Assembly (NCBI RefSeq): GCF_002217985.1
Contig: NZ_BCMI01000002.1
Span: forward strand, 110,492-174,491
DNA from: Secundilactobacillus pentosiphilus
Lineage (GTDB): Bacteria; Bacillota; Bacilli; Lactobacillales; Lactobacillaceae
Length of the DNA: 64,000 nucleotides
Reading direction: 5' to 3'
The notes beneath the pieces are model-generated. The model did not search any database. It was not told the DNA's origin and worked only from the letters and a program-made list of their open reading frames with translations. The position numbers were made by a program, and so were the translations under genes. Shown here one piece after another: positions 8,331 through 17,503 of this stretch; the stretch's first letter is position 1; the number at the start of each line of letters is the position of its first letter.

Positions 8331-8364
8331 AAGGCTGGCACCTGATTCATCAGGTGCCAGCCTT
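8331..8364 (-). terminator. htrA terminator
   Basis: A 15 bp perfect stem (AAGGCTGGCACCTGA and its complement) with a TTCA-type loop, just downstream of the htrA stop. Confidence 0.85.
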
Positions 8365-8389
8365 TGCTTCACATGCACTACTTTTTTGA

Positions 8390-9655
8390 TTATCGATTCA
8401 GTTGAGAGGTGGTTTCAGTCAATTTTACCTTCGTTGTCTTCTGATTACCGTTGTGGTAGTAGGTGAGCGTAACCGTATCATCCACCTTGTACTTGTACAA
8501 CAGATCTCTCAGCGTGGAATTCGTACTGATCTTCTTGCCGTCTAAGGCAGTAATGACATCGTACTTCTTAATGCCGCTGCGACCTGCTGGTGTTGAAGCA
8601 CTTGGCGTTTCCATGACGACAACCCCGTTTTCAACACTGCTTGGCAGCTTCAAAATTGACTTTTGCTGTGACTTTGAAATTTCCGATAGATCAACGTACT
8701 TAATTCCCAATGCCGGTCGAACGATCTTACCGTTCTTGATCAGTTGGTTAATCACCGAAACGACTTCATTACTTGGAATTGCAAAGCCCATTCCTTCAAC
8801 GCTAGTACCAGAATTGCTGCTAGCGAGTTTCATGGAATTGATCCCAATCACTTGACCGGCAAGGTTGATCAGCGGTCCGCCAGAGTTCCCTGGGTTGATC
8901 GCCGCATCCGTTTGAATAACGGTGGCGTTACCCGTTTGCTGGTTAGTGGCTTCATCCGTTGTCGCCACGGTCCGCTTCTTGGCTGAAATAATGCCTTCGG
9001 TCAGCGAAGTGGCATATTGGGAACCCAATGGTGAGCCGATTGCCAGCGCGGTTTCACCAACTTTAATGTTATCCGAGTTGCCAAAGCTGGCAACTTTAGA
9101 AACTTCCGCGCTGTTAACTTTCAGCACCGCTAAGTCAGTAATGGCATCTTTCCCCACTAACTTGGCGTCGATCTTTTTACCGTTGCTCATGATCACTTCA
9201 AGTGCGTTAGAACCGGATACCACGTGGTTATTGGTGACGATATACGCACTGTTGCCAGCCTTTTTATAGATCACACCTGAACCTTCGGAACTGGCTTGCA
9301 GTTTACCATCACTCGATGAACTGCTATTTGAGTCATTGCCGCCACCAAAGATGCCAGCCAAACTATTAGAAGATTGGCTTTGTTTTTGCAGATTAATCAC
9401 TGAGACTACCGAATCCTTCACGTTTGAGAAGGCTTTAGAAGCTTGCGAACTGACATTGACCTTCATATTGCTGGTTGACGCCGTACCGGATTTATTTGAA
9501 CCGGCTGGGACAGAAGTTGTATCCCGATTACTGATATAGTTAGCACCGCCATAAGCAATACCGCCACCCAGTAGACCAGCGACAAGTGCTGTCACAGCAA
9601 CCTTGATAAGCAGTCCACGATTATTATTTGATCCTGGTTTTTGTTGATTATCCAT
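8390..9655 (-). CDS. htrA: Membrane-anchored serine protease HtrA (DegP-like)
   Basis: About 421 residues from the ATG at 9655. HtrA degrades misfolded proteins at the outer face of the membrane. It has a cytoplasmic start, one membrane helix (LLIKVAVTALVAGLLGGGIAYGG), a Ser/Gly-rich linker, a trypsin-like domain with triad His (TNNHVVSG), Asp (AITDLAVL) and Ser (GNSGGPL), and a C-terminal PDZ domain. The strongest ribosome site, AAGGAGG, is 22 bases before this ATG but 10 before an in-frame TTG at 9667, so translation may begin four codons earlier. The gene lies about 200 bp after walJ and may have a separate promoter. Confidence 0.95.
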   Translation of the reverse strand: MDNQQKPGSNNNRGLLIKVAVTALVAGLLGGGIAYGGANYISNRDTTSVPAGSNKSGTASTSNMKVNVSSQASKAFSNVKDSVVSVINLQKQSQSSNSLAGIFGGGNDSNSSSSSDGKLQASSEGSGVIYKKAGNSAYIVTNNHVVSGSNALEVIMSNGKKIDAKLVGKDAITDLAVLKVNSAEVSKVASFGNSDNIKVGETALAIGSPLGSQYATSLTEGIISAKKRTVATTDEATNQQTGNATVIQTDAAINPGNSGGPLINLAGQVIGINSMKLASSNSGTSVEGMGFAIPSNEVVSVINQLIKNGKIVRPALGIKYVDLSEISKSQQKSILKLPSSVENGVVVMETPSASTPAGRSGIKKYDVITALDGKKISTNSTLRDLLYKYKVDDTVTLTYYHNGNQKTTKVKLTETTSQLNR

Positions 9656-9856
9656 ACTTCCGCGCAAATCGCGCTTCCCTCCTTGTATGTCATCACAATT
9701 GAGGCAAAGTGATGAACACAGATATTTAGGTCGCATGTCGCCCCTAAACTTGCTCAACCTACTTACTTATGCGTTTATTTTACAGACGAGATGTGAAATT
9801 TGTTTGAAGCTTTGCTCGTAAAAAGTATAAGCTTTTTCTAAGAAAAGTTTAAGCGT

Positions 9857-10666
9857 TTAAAGCGCGATCAAGTCGCTAGCCTTTTCCGGATCGGTATCCA
9901 ATATTTTAAAATCGTGGTTAACCCCAAAATCATGGTCTTCCATGATCGAAGCCACGGTCAGACGGGCCAACGACTTCATGTTGTTTTCCTGACTCAAGTG
10001 ACCCAGGAAGATCCGTTTGGTGTGATTGCCCAAAACGTCCATCATTGCATCGGCACCCTCTTCATTGCTTAAATGCCCCGTATCGCTGAGAATCCGCTGT
10101 TTAAGCGGCCATGAATAGCTGCCCATCCGTAACATTTCAACATCGTGGTTACATTCCATCAAGTACGCATCCGCGTTCTTGATTACACCCTCTACATGGT
10201 CCGAAACGTAGCCGGTGTCCGTGAGTACTACAAAGCTCTTTCCCCCGCTGTGAACAGCGTAAAATTGGGGCTCAGCAGCATCGTGAGACACGGTGAAACT
10301 CTCAACGTCAAGGTCACCCATACTCAGTACGGAATCCGGCGCAATAATGTTTTTTTGTTCAGTAGAGATTTTACCGATCTTACTAGCCATGGCATCCCAG
10401 GTACCTTGATTAGCGTATACATCCATCCCGTAGCGCCGTGCCAATACCCCGACACCCTTACGATGGTCTGAGTGTTCATGCGTCACGAAAAGTGAATCAA
10501 CATCACTCAAATCGCGACCGATGGATTGCATCAGATTTTCAATTTTTTTACCGCTTAATCCGGCGTCAATTAAGATTTTATGTTCAGCCGTTTCTACATA
10601 CGTACAGTTCCCCGTACTGCCACTGGCGAGAACACTTACCTTTAAGCCGTCATTTTGCTCTTGCAT
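9857..10666 (-). CDS. walJ: WalJ/YycJ metallo-beta-lactamase-fold protein
   Basis: 269 residues. The metal-binding motif THEHSDH lies near residue 62, with a later His in SHD and Asp in VLTDTGYVSDH, as in the metallo-beta-lactamase fold of YycJ/VicX, a 5'-to-3' exonuclease implicated in DNA repair. The start MQEQNDGLKVSVLASGSTGN is typical. It is the last of the five wal genes, with a gap of about 160 bp after walI. Its role in wall signalling is not settled for the family. Confidence 0.93.
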   Translation of the reverse strand: MQEQNDGLKVSVLASGSTGNCTYVETAEHKILIDAGLSGKKIENLMQSIGRDLSDVDSLFVTHEHSDHRKGVGVLARRYGMDVYANQGTWDAMASKIGKISTEQKNIIAPDSVLSMGDLDVESFTVSHDAAEPQFYAVHSGGKSFVVLTDTGYVSDHVEGVIKNADAYLMECNHDVEMLRMGSYSWPLKQRILSDTGHLSNEEGADAMMDVLGNHTKRIFLGHLSQENNMKSLARLTVASIMEDHDFGVNHDFKILDTDPEKASDLIAL

Positions 10667-10828
10667 AAACTGCCCAACTTCCTTTTATTTAAATACAAAA
10701 ACCCCGCCAACATGGTCATTGGTAGGGTCGTGAATCATCATCCATACTCACTTCTCAATGATTGTTCGTCGTTACTATTACAACGCATTTTGTGCTGAAA
10801 CGCAATCATTAATCCTGCTGATAAGCGA

Positions 10829-11659
10829 CTATGTGAGGGTAAATATCTCTGAATTAGCATTACTCGTTTGGTTGTTCTCACCCGTCTTGATCACTTCACC
10901 GGTATAAGCATTCACCCGCTTTAAGATAACGGAAGATGAGTTGTTGATCTTCACGGCAAATACCCAGGTTGGTAAGAAGACGTATTGTCCACGCGCCGTT
11001 AGTAGCCGCGTATAGGCCAAATGCACCCAGGTCACTTTAGCACCATTCGGAATTTCATTATACTGATATAACCAAGTCAACGCCCGTTCATCACTGATGG
11101 TCTTAGCAGCCTCCTTGAGGATCTTGACGCCTTCCAAGTAATTTTGACTGTACCCAACCACCCGATGCTGACTGTCTAAATCAAAACGGATCTGACAAAA
11201 ATGTGAGTAGACTGGCTTTTGTTCAACTCGTTGCACATAAATAATTTCACTGCTGCTGGAGAGCTGCTTACTATAACTGTAATGCTTGCCTTCTGCAACT
11301 AACCCAGGATTAGCAACGATTTTGTCTAAAGTTTGCTTAGCTGACCCACTTGTTATCTTAAGCGGTTTTTTAAATTCGCTAACCAGTTCATCGCCACTGA
11401 AGCGGATTGACTGCTGCTGTAAGTTAGGCGCAGCCTGCCGCAAAGCATCCCCGTTATTTCCTGAGAAATAGTAGCCTTCATATTTCTGGGTAGTCGGCTT
11501 ACTATAAGTGATTTGATCTTTGCGCATTTCTTCCAGGATATTATTACTGCCCGCCGCTGTAGAATCACCAACGCTATTACGGTTATACGCCAGAAATAAG
11601 AACACGTCCATGGCGATAAAAATTGCTAAGAAAATTAATTGAATTCGCTTAAAATTCAC
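10829..11659 (-). CDS. walI: WalI/YycI regulatory protein of the WalRK system
   Basis: 276 residues from a GTG at 11659 with AAAGGGGG nine bases upstream. One N-terminal membrane helix (IQLIFLAIFIAMDVFLFLAY) precedes an extracellular domain with the YycI pattern (EEMRKDQITYSKPT, RALTWLYQYNEIPNGAKVTW). In Firmicutes WalI and WalH contact the WalK sensor in the membrane and adjust its activity. It starts 16 bp after the walH stop. Confidence 0.93.
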   Translation of the reverse strand: MNFKRIQLIFLAIFIAMDVFLFLAYNRNSVGDSTAAGSNNILEEMRKDQITYSKPTTQKYEGYYFSGNNGDALRQAAPNLQQQSIRFSGDELVSEFKKPLKITSGSAKQTLDKIVANPGLVAEGKHYSYSKQLSSSSEIIYVQRVEQKPVYSHFCQIRFDLDSQHRVVGYSQNYLEGVKILKEAAKTISDERALTWLYQYNEIPNGAKVTWVHLAYTRLLTARGQYVFLPTWVFAVKINNSSSVILKRVNAYTGEVIKTGENNQTSNANSEIFTLT

Positions 11660-11675
11660 GTCCGACTACCCCCTT

Positions 11676-12971
11676 TCACTCTTGACCAAGCAGTTTGCGA
11701 TAGTTCTCCCACTGGTTGCCAATCTTGACGTACCAGGTTGGCGATAAGTTAACTACTTTGGCTAACGATCGGTCACGACTCCACTCATAGCCGAGTTCAA
11801 TGTCTTGAACCTTGTTAACCTTGATGCCAGCAGCCTTAAGCTGTTTCAGCAGATCGCTAGTCGACATGATCGTGGCCGAACTCTGCACTGGCGGAACCGG
11901 TATCTGCAGACTATCCAATGAGAATCGCATGCGGTATGAAGACTGATCCAGTACTTTCATCTGAATGGCACCAAAATTACTCTGATCAAAAACCGGCAGG
12001 CCGCCAGCATAAGTGCGGAAAACCGCGGTATCGCTGGATGGGTCATAATCGTAAAAGCGGACACTATCTAGTGGTATTCCGACCATGACCAGCTGTTCAT
12101 AAACGTGATTCATCGTTTGCAAAAAGCTGCTGCTCTTAACTTGTGAATTATAGTCAGTGAAGTTCACCGTATCCGTCTTTTTATCGACTGTCATGTGCCG
12201 GAATCCGTGATCATCGTAATCGGTGCTGTTCTTGTGCCGCTTGATCTGCACATTACTGTTGGCATTAGTGGTCATGATTCGGTTAGCGTAATAGTCTTGG
12301 GTCTGCTGCGTTAGCTGATAGCTGTAAGTGCGTAGTTTAACACTCTGCGGATAATCCAAGATGATCTTACCGTTCAGTAACCTAAAGGTAACGGGGTGTT
12401 TGACCATGCTATTAGTGGTGCTATTACGCAGCTTCGTTTTATTGTGCTTAAGCGCCACTCGAACAACCCGATAGCCCTGGTCATTTAATAAGTACAGATG
12501 ACTAGGATCATTGAGCATTAACTGCATGCGGTTAAACTTCTGATTGGGAATTTTGATTTGATTGTTAAACGCCTTGCGAAAGAAATTCACCGAAATAGCA
12601 GAATTATAATTCATCAAAATCGTCCCTTTGTGCTTTAACTGCGCAAGGTACTTTTTGGCGTTTCCATGACTGATCGTTTGGGCCTTTTCCGCTGTAAAAT
12701 GACTCATTCGATCCCGTAAATCAGTCGCCACGTTAACCCGGCTATTGGTCAGCAGTTCCTGCTTGCCTGAATTACTCGTTGAAATAAGCTGCGATGGCAA
12801 ATAGATATCTTGAAAGGTTGTATTACTGCTGCTATCTGAATTTTTGGTTACTTTAGTTCGGCTGCTCAAGTTGGAATGGGCCGGATTGGTCCACATCATA
12901 CCTGAGAGTCCAATACTAATGAGCACTGCTGTTACCAGACTAGCTGGCAGCCAAATATTTCTAAGCTTCAT
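11676..12971 (-). CDS. walH: WalH/YycH regulatory protein of the WalRK system
   Basis: 431 residues from the ATG at 12971, which lies inside the end of walK and gives an 11 bp overlap. A longer reading upstream is only the overlapping walK sequence. It has one N-terminal membrane helix (WLPASLVTAVLISIGLSGMMW) and a long extracellular YycH domain. Overlap with walK suggests translational coupling and fixed ratios of sensor and modulator. The extracellular part has many Ser/Asn-rich and basic stretches, as usual in lactobacilli. Confidence 0.93.
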   Translation of the reverse strand: MKLRNIWLPASLVTAVLISIGLSGMMWTNPAHSNLSSRTKVTKNSDSSSNTTFQDIYLPSQLISTSNSGKQELLTNSRVNVATDLRDRMSHFTAEKAQTISHGNAKKYLAQLKHKGTILMNYNSAISVNFFRKAFNNQIKIPNQKFNRMQLMLNDPSHLYLLNDQGYRVVRVALKHNKTKLRNSTTNSMVKHPVTFRLLNGKIILDYPQSVKLRTYSYQLTQQTQDYYANRIMTTNANSNVQIKRHKNSTDYDDHGFRHMTVDKKTDTVNFTDYNSQVKSSSFLQTMNHVYEQLVMVGIPLDSVRFYDYDPSSDTAVFRTYAGGLPVFDQSNFGAIQMKVLDQSSYRMRFSLDSLQIPVPPVQSSATIMSTSDLLKQLKAAGIKVNKVQDIELGYEWSRDRSLAKVVNLSPTWYVKIGNQWENYRKLLGQE

Positions 12972-14835
12972 CCCAGAGATCATCCCCCTCATCGTAAGGT
13001 TCGTATGGCAGTGAAATGTAGAAAGTAGAGCCATGACCTTCACGGCTTTCTACCCAAATCTTGCCACCCAATGACTGGATAACTTCTTTGGAAATTGCCA
13101 GACCAAGTCCAGTACCGCCTTGAGCACGTGAACGGGCTTTATCAACCCGGTAGAAACGGTCAAAGACGTGCGGAATATCCGCTCGCGGAATGCCCAATCC
13201 CTGATCGGCAATGCTAATGATCACGTTATTGTCAGTTTCCATCAAACGACAAGTAATCACCCCACCATCAGGTGAATACTTAATCGCGTTATTCATGATA
13301 TTATCAATCACTTGCGTAAAACGGTCCGTATCAATTTCAACCCATAAATCACGCTTAGTAAAGTCCCGTTTAATGGTGTAGTGTTCATCAGACCGGTCTT
13401 TTTGCTCATCACTATCAATGATCATATCAAACCGATTCAAAATGTAATTATATAACTCGTTTAAATTAACGAGTTCCAAATTCAACTTTTGCGTACCGGA
13501 ATCCATTCTGGAAAGGGTCAATAAATCATTGATCATCCGAATCATCCGGTCCGTTTCATCTTGCGTGACCTTCAAGAACTTTGGTGCGATCTTAGGATCT
13601 TTCCAAGCGCCGTCGGACAATGCTTCGACGTAAGAACGTACACTAGTCAGCGGCGTCCGCAATTCATGCGACACGTTTGAAACGAATTGTTTCCTATCTT
13701 GGTCGATCTTTTGCTGCTCAGTGACATCGTGCAGCACACAGGCTAGTCCGCTGATAAACCCTGATTCACGCTGAATCAGTGAGAAGTAAGCCTGCAAGAT
13801 CAAGTCGTGATCATCAGTGGAAAAGTCCAGCATAATTTCATCCGGATCTTCCAGTAAATCACGCAAGGTATATTGATCACGAATATTCAAAATATCCAAG
13901 ACGGACTGACCAATTGCCTGATTAGAATCAACGTCCAAAAATTCTACCGCGGTTTCGTTAATAATGGTGACATTTCCACGTCGGTCAGTGGCAATAACGC
14001 CATCAGTCATGTGCGCCAGGACAGAATTCAGCCGCCTTCGCTCAGATTCAGTGGACTCTTGGGCTTCTTCCACACGAACAGAGAGGTTATTAACCGCACT
14101 GGCTAACTGACCTAATTCGTCGTTTCCGTATACTTGAACCTGCCCAGAATAATCTCCTCGGGCGATGCGCTGCGTTTGTTCCTTCATTTCTGTAATGGGT
14201 ACGGTAATTGCCCGGGAAATAACAATTGAGAGAACTAGCCCCATGGCAACCGCAATCACAGCCGCAACCAAATATAGGGCAGTGACTTTACTAATACTGT
14301 CATAAACGTTTTCTAGGTTCGCACGAATGTAAACGACCCCAACGGGCGTACTGCTCCCGCTGCTTTGTTTGATCAATGGTGTGACCTTAGTGTAATAATA
14401 TTGATTTGTTGACGCGTCATACGTCGTTGTTTCACTGCCGGCACTGTTATTATAAATGACCTTTTTAACGGTGTTGTCAGTGGTTTTTTGACCAACAATC
14501 TGCTGATTATTAGCCTCATTGGTTCCCCGAATGGTGCCCTTATTGTCGATGACGCGGATCTGCGCGTTCGCCGTGCTAGGAATATTGGCATCAGACAGGA
14601 GAATACGGATCTGCCGGTTAGAAGCATCAGTATTCGACCGTGACAGTTGAGTGGTTAAGTTCGTACTGACATAACGTTGCAGCGAAATTTGGCTTTTAAA
14701 TTGCCGCAAGTTTTGCGTCTCAAGCTGCTGTACAAACACGGCGCCGACAATTTCCAATGTAATAATGAGCATCATCGCGAATACAAACGCGATTTTAAAC
14801 TGTATCGAATGATACCATTTTAGTTTTCGTTTCAC
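12961..14835 (-). CDS. walK: Sensor histidine kinase WalK
   Basis: 624 residues from a GTG start. WalK senses wall or membrane state and phosphorylates WalR. In order: membrane helix at about 12-30, an extracellular sensor domain of about 150 residues, a second helix at about 185-205 (ALYLVAAVIAVAMGLVLSIVIS), HAMP, PAS (LNSVLAHMTDGVIATDRRGNVTIIN), then HisKA with the phospho-acceptor His in SNVSHELRTPLTSV, and the ATP-binding boxes IMNNAIKYSPDGG, DQGLGI and GTGLGLAI. This is the full WalK architecture. It follows walR by 39 bp and overlaps walH. Confidence 0.97.
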   Translation of the reverse strand: MKRKLKWYHSIQFKIAFVFAMMLIITLEIVGAVFVQQLETQNLRQFKSQISLQRYVSTNLTTQLSRSNTDASNRQIRILLSDANIPSTANAQIRVIDNKGTIRGTNEANNQQIVGQKTTDNTVKKVIYNNSAGSETTTYDASTNQYYYTKVTPLIKQSSGSSTPVGVVYIRANLENVYDSISKVTALYLVAAVIAVAMGLVLSIVISRAITVPITEMKEQTQRIARGDYSGQVQVYGNDELGQLASAVNNLSVRVEEAQESTESERRRLNSVLAHMTDGVIATDRRGNVTIINETAVEFLDVDSNQAIGQSVLDILNIRDQYTLRDLLEDPDEIMLDFSTDDHDLILQAYFSLIQRESGFISGLACVLHDVTEQQKIDQDRKQFVSNVSHELRTPLTSVRSYVEALSDGAWKDPKIAPKFLKVTQDETDRMIRMINDLLTLSRMDSGTQKLNLELVNLNELYNYILNRFDMIIDSDEQKDRSDEHYTIKRDFTKRDLWVEIDTDRFTQVIDNIMNNAIKYSPDGGVITCRLMETDNNVIISIADQGLGIPRADIPHVFDRFYRVDKARSRAQGGTGLGLAISKEVIQSLGGKIWVESREGHGSTFYISLPYEPYDEGDDLWDEA

Positions 14836-14874
14836 GCTACCGTTTACCCCTTAAACGCCCTAGGACGCGAATAA

Positions 14875-15597
14875 TTAAGCCTGACCAGACTCGCTTTCAG
14901 TATTCCGTAAATAATACCCAACACCTCGACGGGTGACTAACCACGTTGGGTGACTGGGATTATCCTCAATTTTTTCACGTAGCCGACGTACAGTAACGTC
15001 GACCGTTCTGACATCACCAAAGTAATCATAGCCCCACACCGTCTGCAGCAAGTGTTCACGGGTCATGACTTGGCCAACATGCTGTGCTAAATAGTGCAGT
15101 AACTCGAATTCACGGTGAGTTAATTCAATGTTTTGGCCCCGTTTGGTGACCGAATAAGCGTCTGGATGAATAACCAGATCGCCAATTTCAATGTCCTTGT
15201 TTTCCTCTTCTTCGGGCTGAGCCGCGTTGACCGTATTTTGCCGACGCAAATTAGCCTTAACTCTAGCGACCAGTTCACGGTTAGAAAACGGTTTGGTGAC
15301 ATAGTCGTCCGCGCCTAGTTCCAAACCTAGAACCTTGTCCAGTTCGGAGTCTTTAGCAGTCACCATGATGATCGGCATATCGTGTTTCATCCGTACCTGA
15401 CGGGCAACTTCCAGTCCATCGATCTTAGGCAGCATTAAGTCCAGAATAATTAAATCCGGGTTAGCTTCTTCAACTTGTTTAAGTGCTTCTTCACCATCAT
15501 GGGCGACGACCACTTCGTATCCTTCTTTAGTTAGGTTAAATTTTACAATATCAGTAATTGGTTTTTCATCATCGACAACGAGAATAACTTTTTTCAT
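14875..15597 (-). CDS. walR: Response regulator WalR
   Basis: 240 residues from the ATG at 15597, preceded by GGAGG ten bases away. It has an OmpR-type layout: receiver domain with phospho-acceptor Asp in [40 protein letters not shown], and a winged-helix DNA-binding domain ([26 protein letters not shown] ... [17 protein letters not shown]). WalR is the essential regulator of wall hydrolases. It is the first gene of walR-K-H-I-J. A tiny frame ATG-TTC-AGA-TGA overlaps the walR start and could couple translation, but is probably chance. Confidence 0.97.
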   Translation of the reverse strand: MKKVILVVDDEKPITDIVKFNLTKEGYEVVVAHDGEEALKQVEEANPDLIILDLMLPKIDGLEVARQVRMKHDMPIIMVTAKDSELDKVLGLELGADDYVTKPFSNRELVARVKANLRRQNTVNAAQPEEEENKDIEIGDLVIHPDAYSVTKRGQNIELTHREFELLHYLAQHVGQVMTREHLLQTVWGYDYFGDVRTVDVTVRRLREKIEDNPSHPTWLVTRRGVGYYLRNTESESGQA

Positions 15598-15633
15598 CTG
15601 AACATGTCCTCCTTCAGATAACGATTCGTTCAA

Positions 15634-16004
15634 GTATAATAGTTTTTATTTTAGGTGCTTTTCGGTCATTCCAACGCAGTAGCACGGGCCGCGCAGGATC
15701 TTACAAGTAGGTGGCAGGTACATTTTAGATCATACCTGCACAAGGTTTATTATATCACAGTATTTTACATTACGCGAAAGGCCAAATCTAGCGCGCATCA
15801 TAGGTTTATCGGGTTAAATCACCAAATTGGTTGTATAATACAATCATCTGGCTGAAACCCGGCCAATTTCGGCAGCTTATTCATCTTTTTAAATATTCTG
15901 CCACTTTTTTGCAAAAAATAGTTGCCAATCACTTTTTATCATGATATATTAGTAAACGTTGATTAAGACAGGTGCTTGATCACAGGCTTCAAACAAGCCG
16001 TTAT
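15634..16004. promoter_or_regulatory. walR upstream region and tRNA-Lys promoter
   Basis: This 370 bp stretch has no gene. On the minus strand a TATAAT (15754-15749) is the likely -10 of the wal operon. On the plus strand TTGCCA (15922-15927), a 17 bp spacer and TATATT (15945-15950) give a good promoter for the tRNA gene. Confidence 0.6.
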
Positions 16005-16077
16005 GGGCAGTTAGCTCAGCTGGCAGAGCAACGGACTCTTAATCCGTGGGTCCAGGGTTCGATCCCCTGACTGCCCA
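16005..16077 (+). tRNA. tRNA-Lys (anticodon CTT)
   Basis: A full cloverleaf of 73 nt. The acceptor arm GGGCAGT pairs with ACTGCCC. D arm GCTCAGCTGGCAGAGC, anticodon loop CTCTTAA giving CTT, and T arm with GGTTCGATCC are all present. Discriminator A is followed by TCA, so CCA is not encoded. It is single, with a consensus promoter about 55 bp upstream and two terminators downstream. Confidence 0.97.
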
Positions 16078-16096
16078 TCACAAGCAACACACCACT

Positions 16097-16144
16097 AATC
16101 AGTTTCCACGATGCTGTAAATCGCCGTGGTTGCTGATTTTTTTA
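16097..16144 (+). terminator. tRNA-Lys terminator
   Basis: AATCAG pairs with CTGATT, with a CCACG/CGTGG inner stem, followed by a T run. A second terminator hairpin (AAAAGAGTA with TACTCTTTT) follows at 16154-16187. Confidence 0.8.
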
Positions 16145-16290
16145 TTCTCACTGAAAAGAGTATTCGTTAATAACGGGTACTCTTTTTATTTGTGCTATCA
16201 ATGTTTTTTATAAAACGACAAAAGTAACTGACCGTCAAAATATATAAATTAGACTGTCTCCCCTATATCTCAGTACTATTGGATAAGTAT

Positions 16291-16405
16291 CATGTGACAA
16301 ATTAACGGTTTAGTATCTAAAATTTTTTATATCTTTCTTTTTCATCCTTATAATACTATAATCAAATCAATTGTTTCTATCCATCTCTAAGGGAGGTCAT
16401 TATTA
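16291..16405 (+). promoter_or_regulatory. Duplicated promoter and ribosome site, copy 1
   Basis: These 115 bp are nearly identical to 17389-17503. Each contains two TATAAT boxes (here 16349-16354 and 16357-16362) and GGGAGG nine bases before the ATG. The two paralogues should therefore be expressed alike unless more distal sequence matters. Confidence 0.7.
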
Positions 16406-17236
16406 ATGATGAAAAGCGTTTGGAAAAAGGCAGCAACAGTTGTATTGGGGGCTTCATTAGTCGGCGGTGTGCTTGTGGAAGTGCCGAATGCGTTGACAAC
16501 TACGCAGGCACAGGCATCAGTCAAAATTTCGTATTCACAATATCAAAGTGACATTAGCGGTATCAAGGGTGCTTTAGGAAAGGCGCCAACAGGTACTCAA
16601 AGTTATGTTGCTGATGCACTTCCCAAGCCAAATGATAAAGAAGCCTATCAACCAATGGGTAGCTTTGATTATTATCTAGGCAACCTGGCATCAGCCGCTC
16701 AATCGAATACTGATACCAAGGAACAGGCAGCTGAAAATCTAAGTGCACTGGTTGCAACGTATAACGTCTTCAAAAACCGGTTAACTTCAGGTGAACAGAG
16801 TCAGTTGGAGTCAATGGCCAATAAAATCAACGGAGAAATTGCAACTTCCAATGTTGCTACCGGTTATTGGGATATTGGGAATGATCTGAGTGGCTTTGGC
16901 ACCACATTACAAAGTGCCGTACTAAACTATGGGAACAACTATGACGGTGTTGGTTCTAAGCCAACTAAGAAGACAAGCTACATTTCCAAACTATCTGTTA
17001 AGAAGGCCTCAAAGAAGTACGTTAAAGTCACTGGTTCAGCTAAACTTTACAAGAGTGCTAAATACGCCCGCGTTCACACCTACAAGGGCAACAAATACAC
17101 GAAGTTGAGCAGCAAACACACCTTCAGCAAGTCCGTCTACGCACCAAAAGCGAAAACTGTGAAGGTTACGGTTGGTAACTACAGCCACGGTCACTTTTCT
17201 TCGGTAACCAGTACTAAAACAGTTCACGTTAAATAA
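16406..17236 (+). CDS. Secreted protein with shared C-terminal basic module, paralogue 1
   Basis: 276 residues. A signal peptide (KSVWKKAATVVLGASLVGG) leads to probable cleavage after QAQA near residue 34. Residues of about 34-190 are a unique, mostly helical middle. The last 86 residues or so are a Lys/Ser/Tyr-rich, beta-like module (SYISKLSVKK ... TKTVHVK) with a charge suited to binding wall polymers. There is no LPXTG and no transmembrane end. The protein 270 bp downstream has almost the same first 34 and last 86 residues but an unrelated middle. Function unknown; an exported wall-associated effector or adhesin is a guess. Confidence 0.75.
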   Translation: MMKSVWKKAATVVLGASLVGGVLVEVPNALTTTQAQASVKISYSQYQSDISGIKGALGKAPTGTQSYVADALPKPNDKEAYQPMGSFDYYLGNLASAAQSNTDTKEQAAENLSALVATYNVFKNRLTSGEQSQLESMANKINGEIATSNVATGYWDIGNDLSGFGTTLQSAVLNYGNNYDGVGSKPTKKTSYISKLSVKKASKKYVKVTGSAKLYKSAKYARVHTYKGNKYTKLSSKHTFSKSVYAPKAKTVKVTVGNYSHGHFSSVTSTKTVHVK

Positions 17237-17259
17237 GCTTAGAGCAGTTCTCTAAAGAG

Positions 17260-17295
17260 CACCAAGAGATTAAAATTAATCCCTTGGTGTTTTTA
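17260..17295 (+). terminator. Terminator after paralogue 1
   Basis: CACCAAGAGATTAA pairs with TTAATCCCTTGGTG around an AA tip (one wobble), followed by TTTTT. Confidence 0.85.
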
Positions 17296-17388
17296 TTTAT
17301 ACCGTTACTATTTTTTATAAAAAGTATTAATCAACAGGATATGAAGATTGAGCCGTCTCTCCTAGATACCAGTATCATTGGATAACAT

Positions 17389-17503
17389 CATGTGACAAAT
17401 TAACGGTTTAGTATCTAAAATATTTTATATCTTTCTTTTTCATCCTTATAATACTATAATCAAATCAATTGTTTCTATCCATCTCTAAGGGAGGTCATTA
17501 TTA
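17389..17503 (+). promoter_or_regulatory. Duplicated promoter and ribosome site, copy 2
   Basis: Near-identical to 16291-16405, with the same 115 bp length before the ATG. Confidence 0.7.

Noticed and set aside
15597..15612. Mini-frame ATG-TTC-AGA-TGA over the walR start as a regulatory peptide
   Set aside because: Three codons next to a strong ribosome site can arise by chance and there is no supporting evidence.
15655..15855. 66-codon plus-strand frame upstream of walR
   Set aside because: No ribosome site; it overlaps the wal promoter region and its translation resembles no protein.
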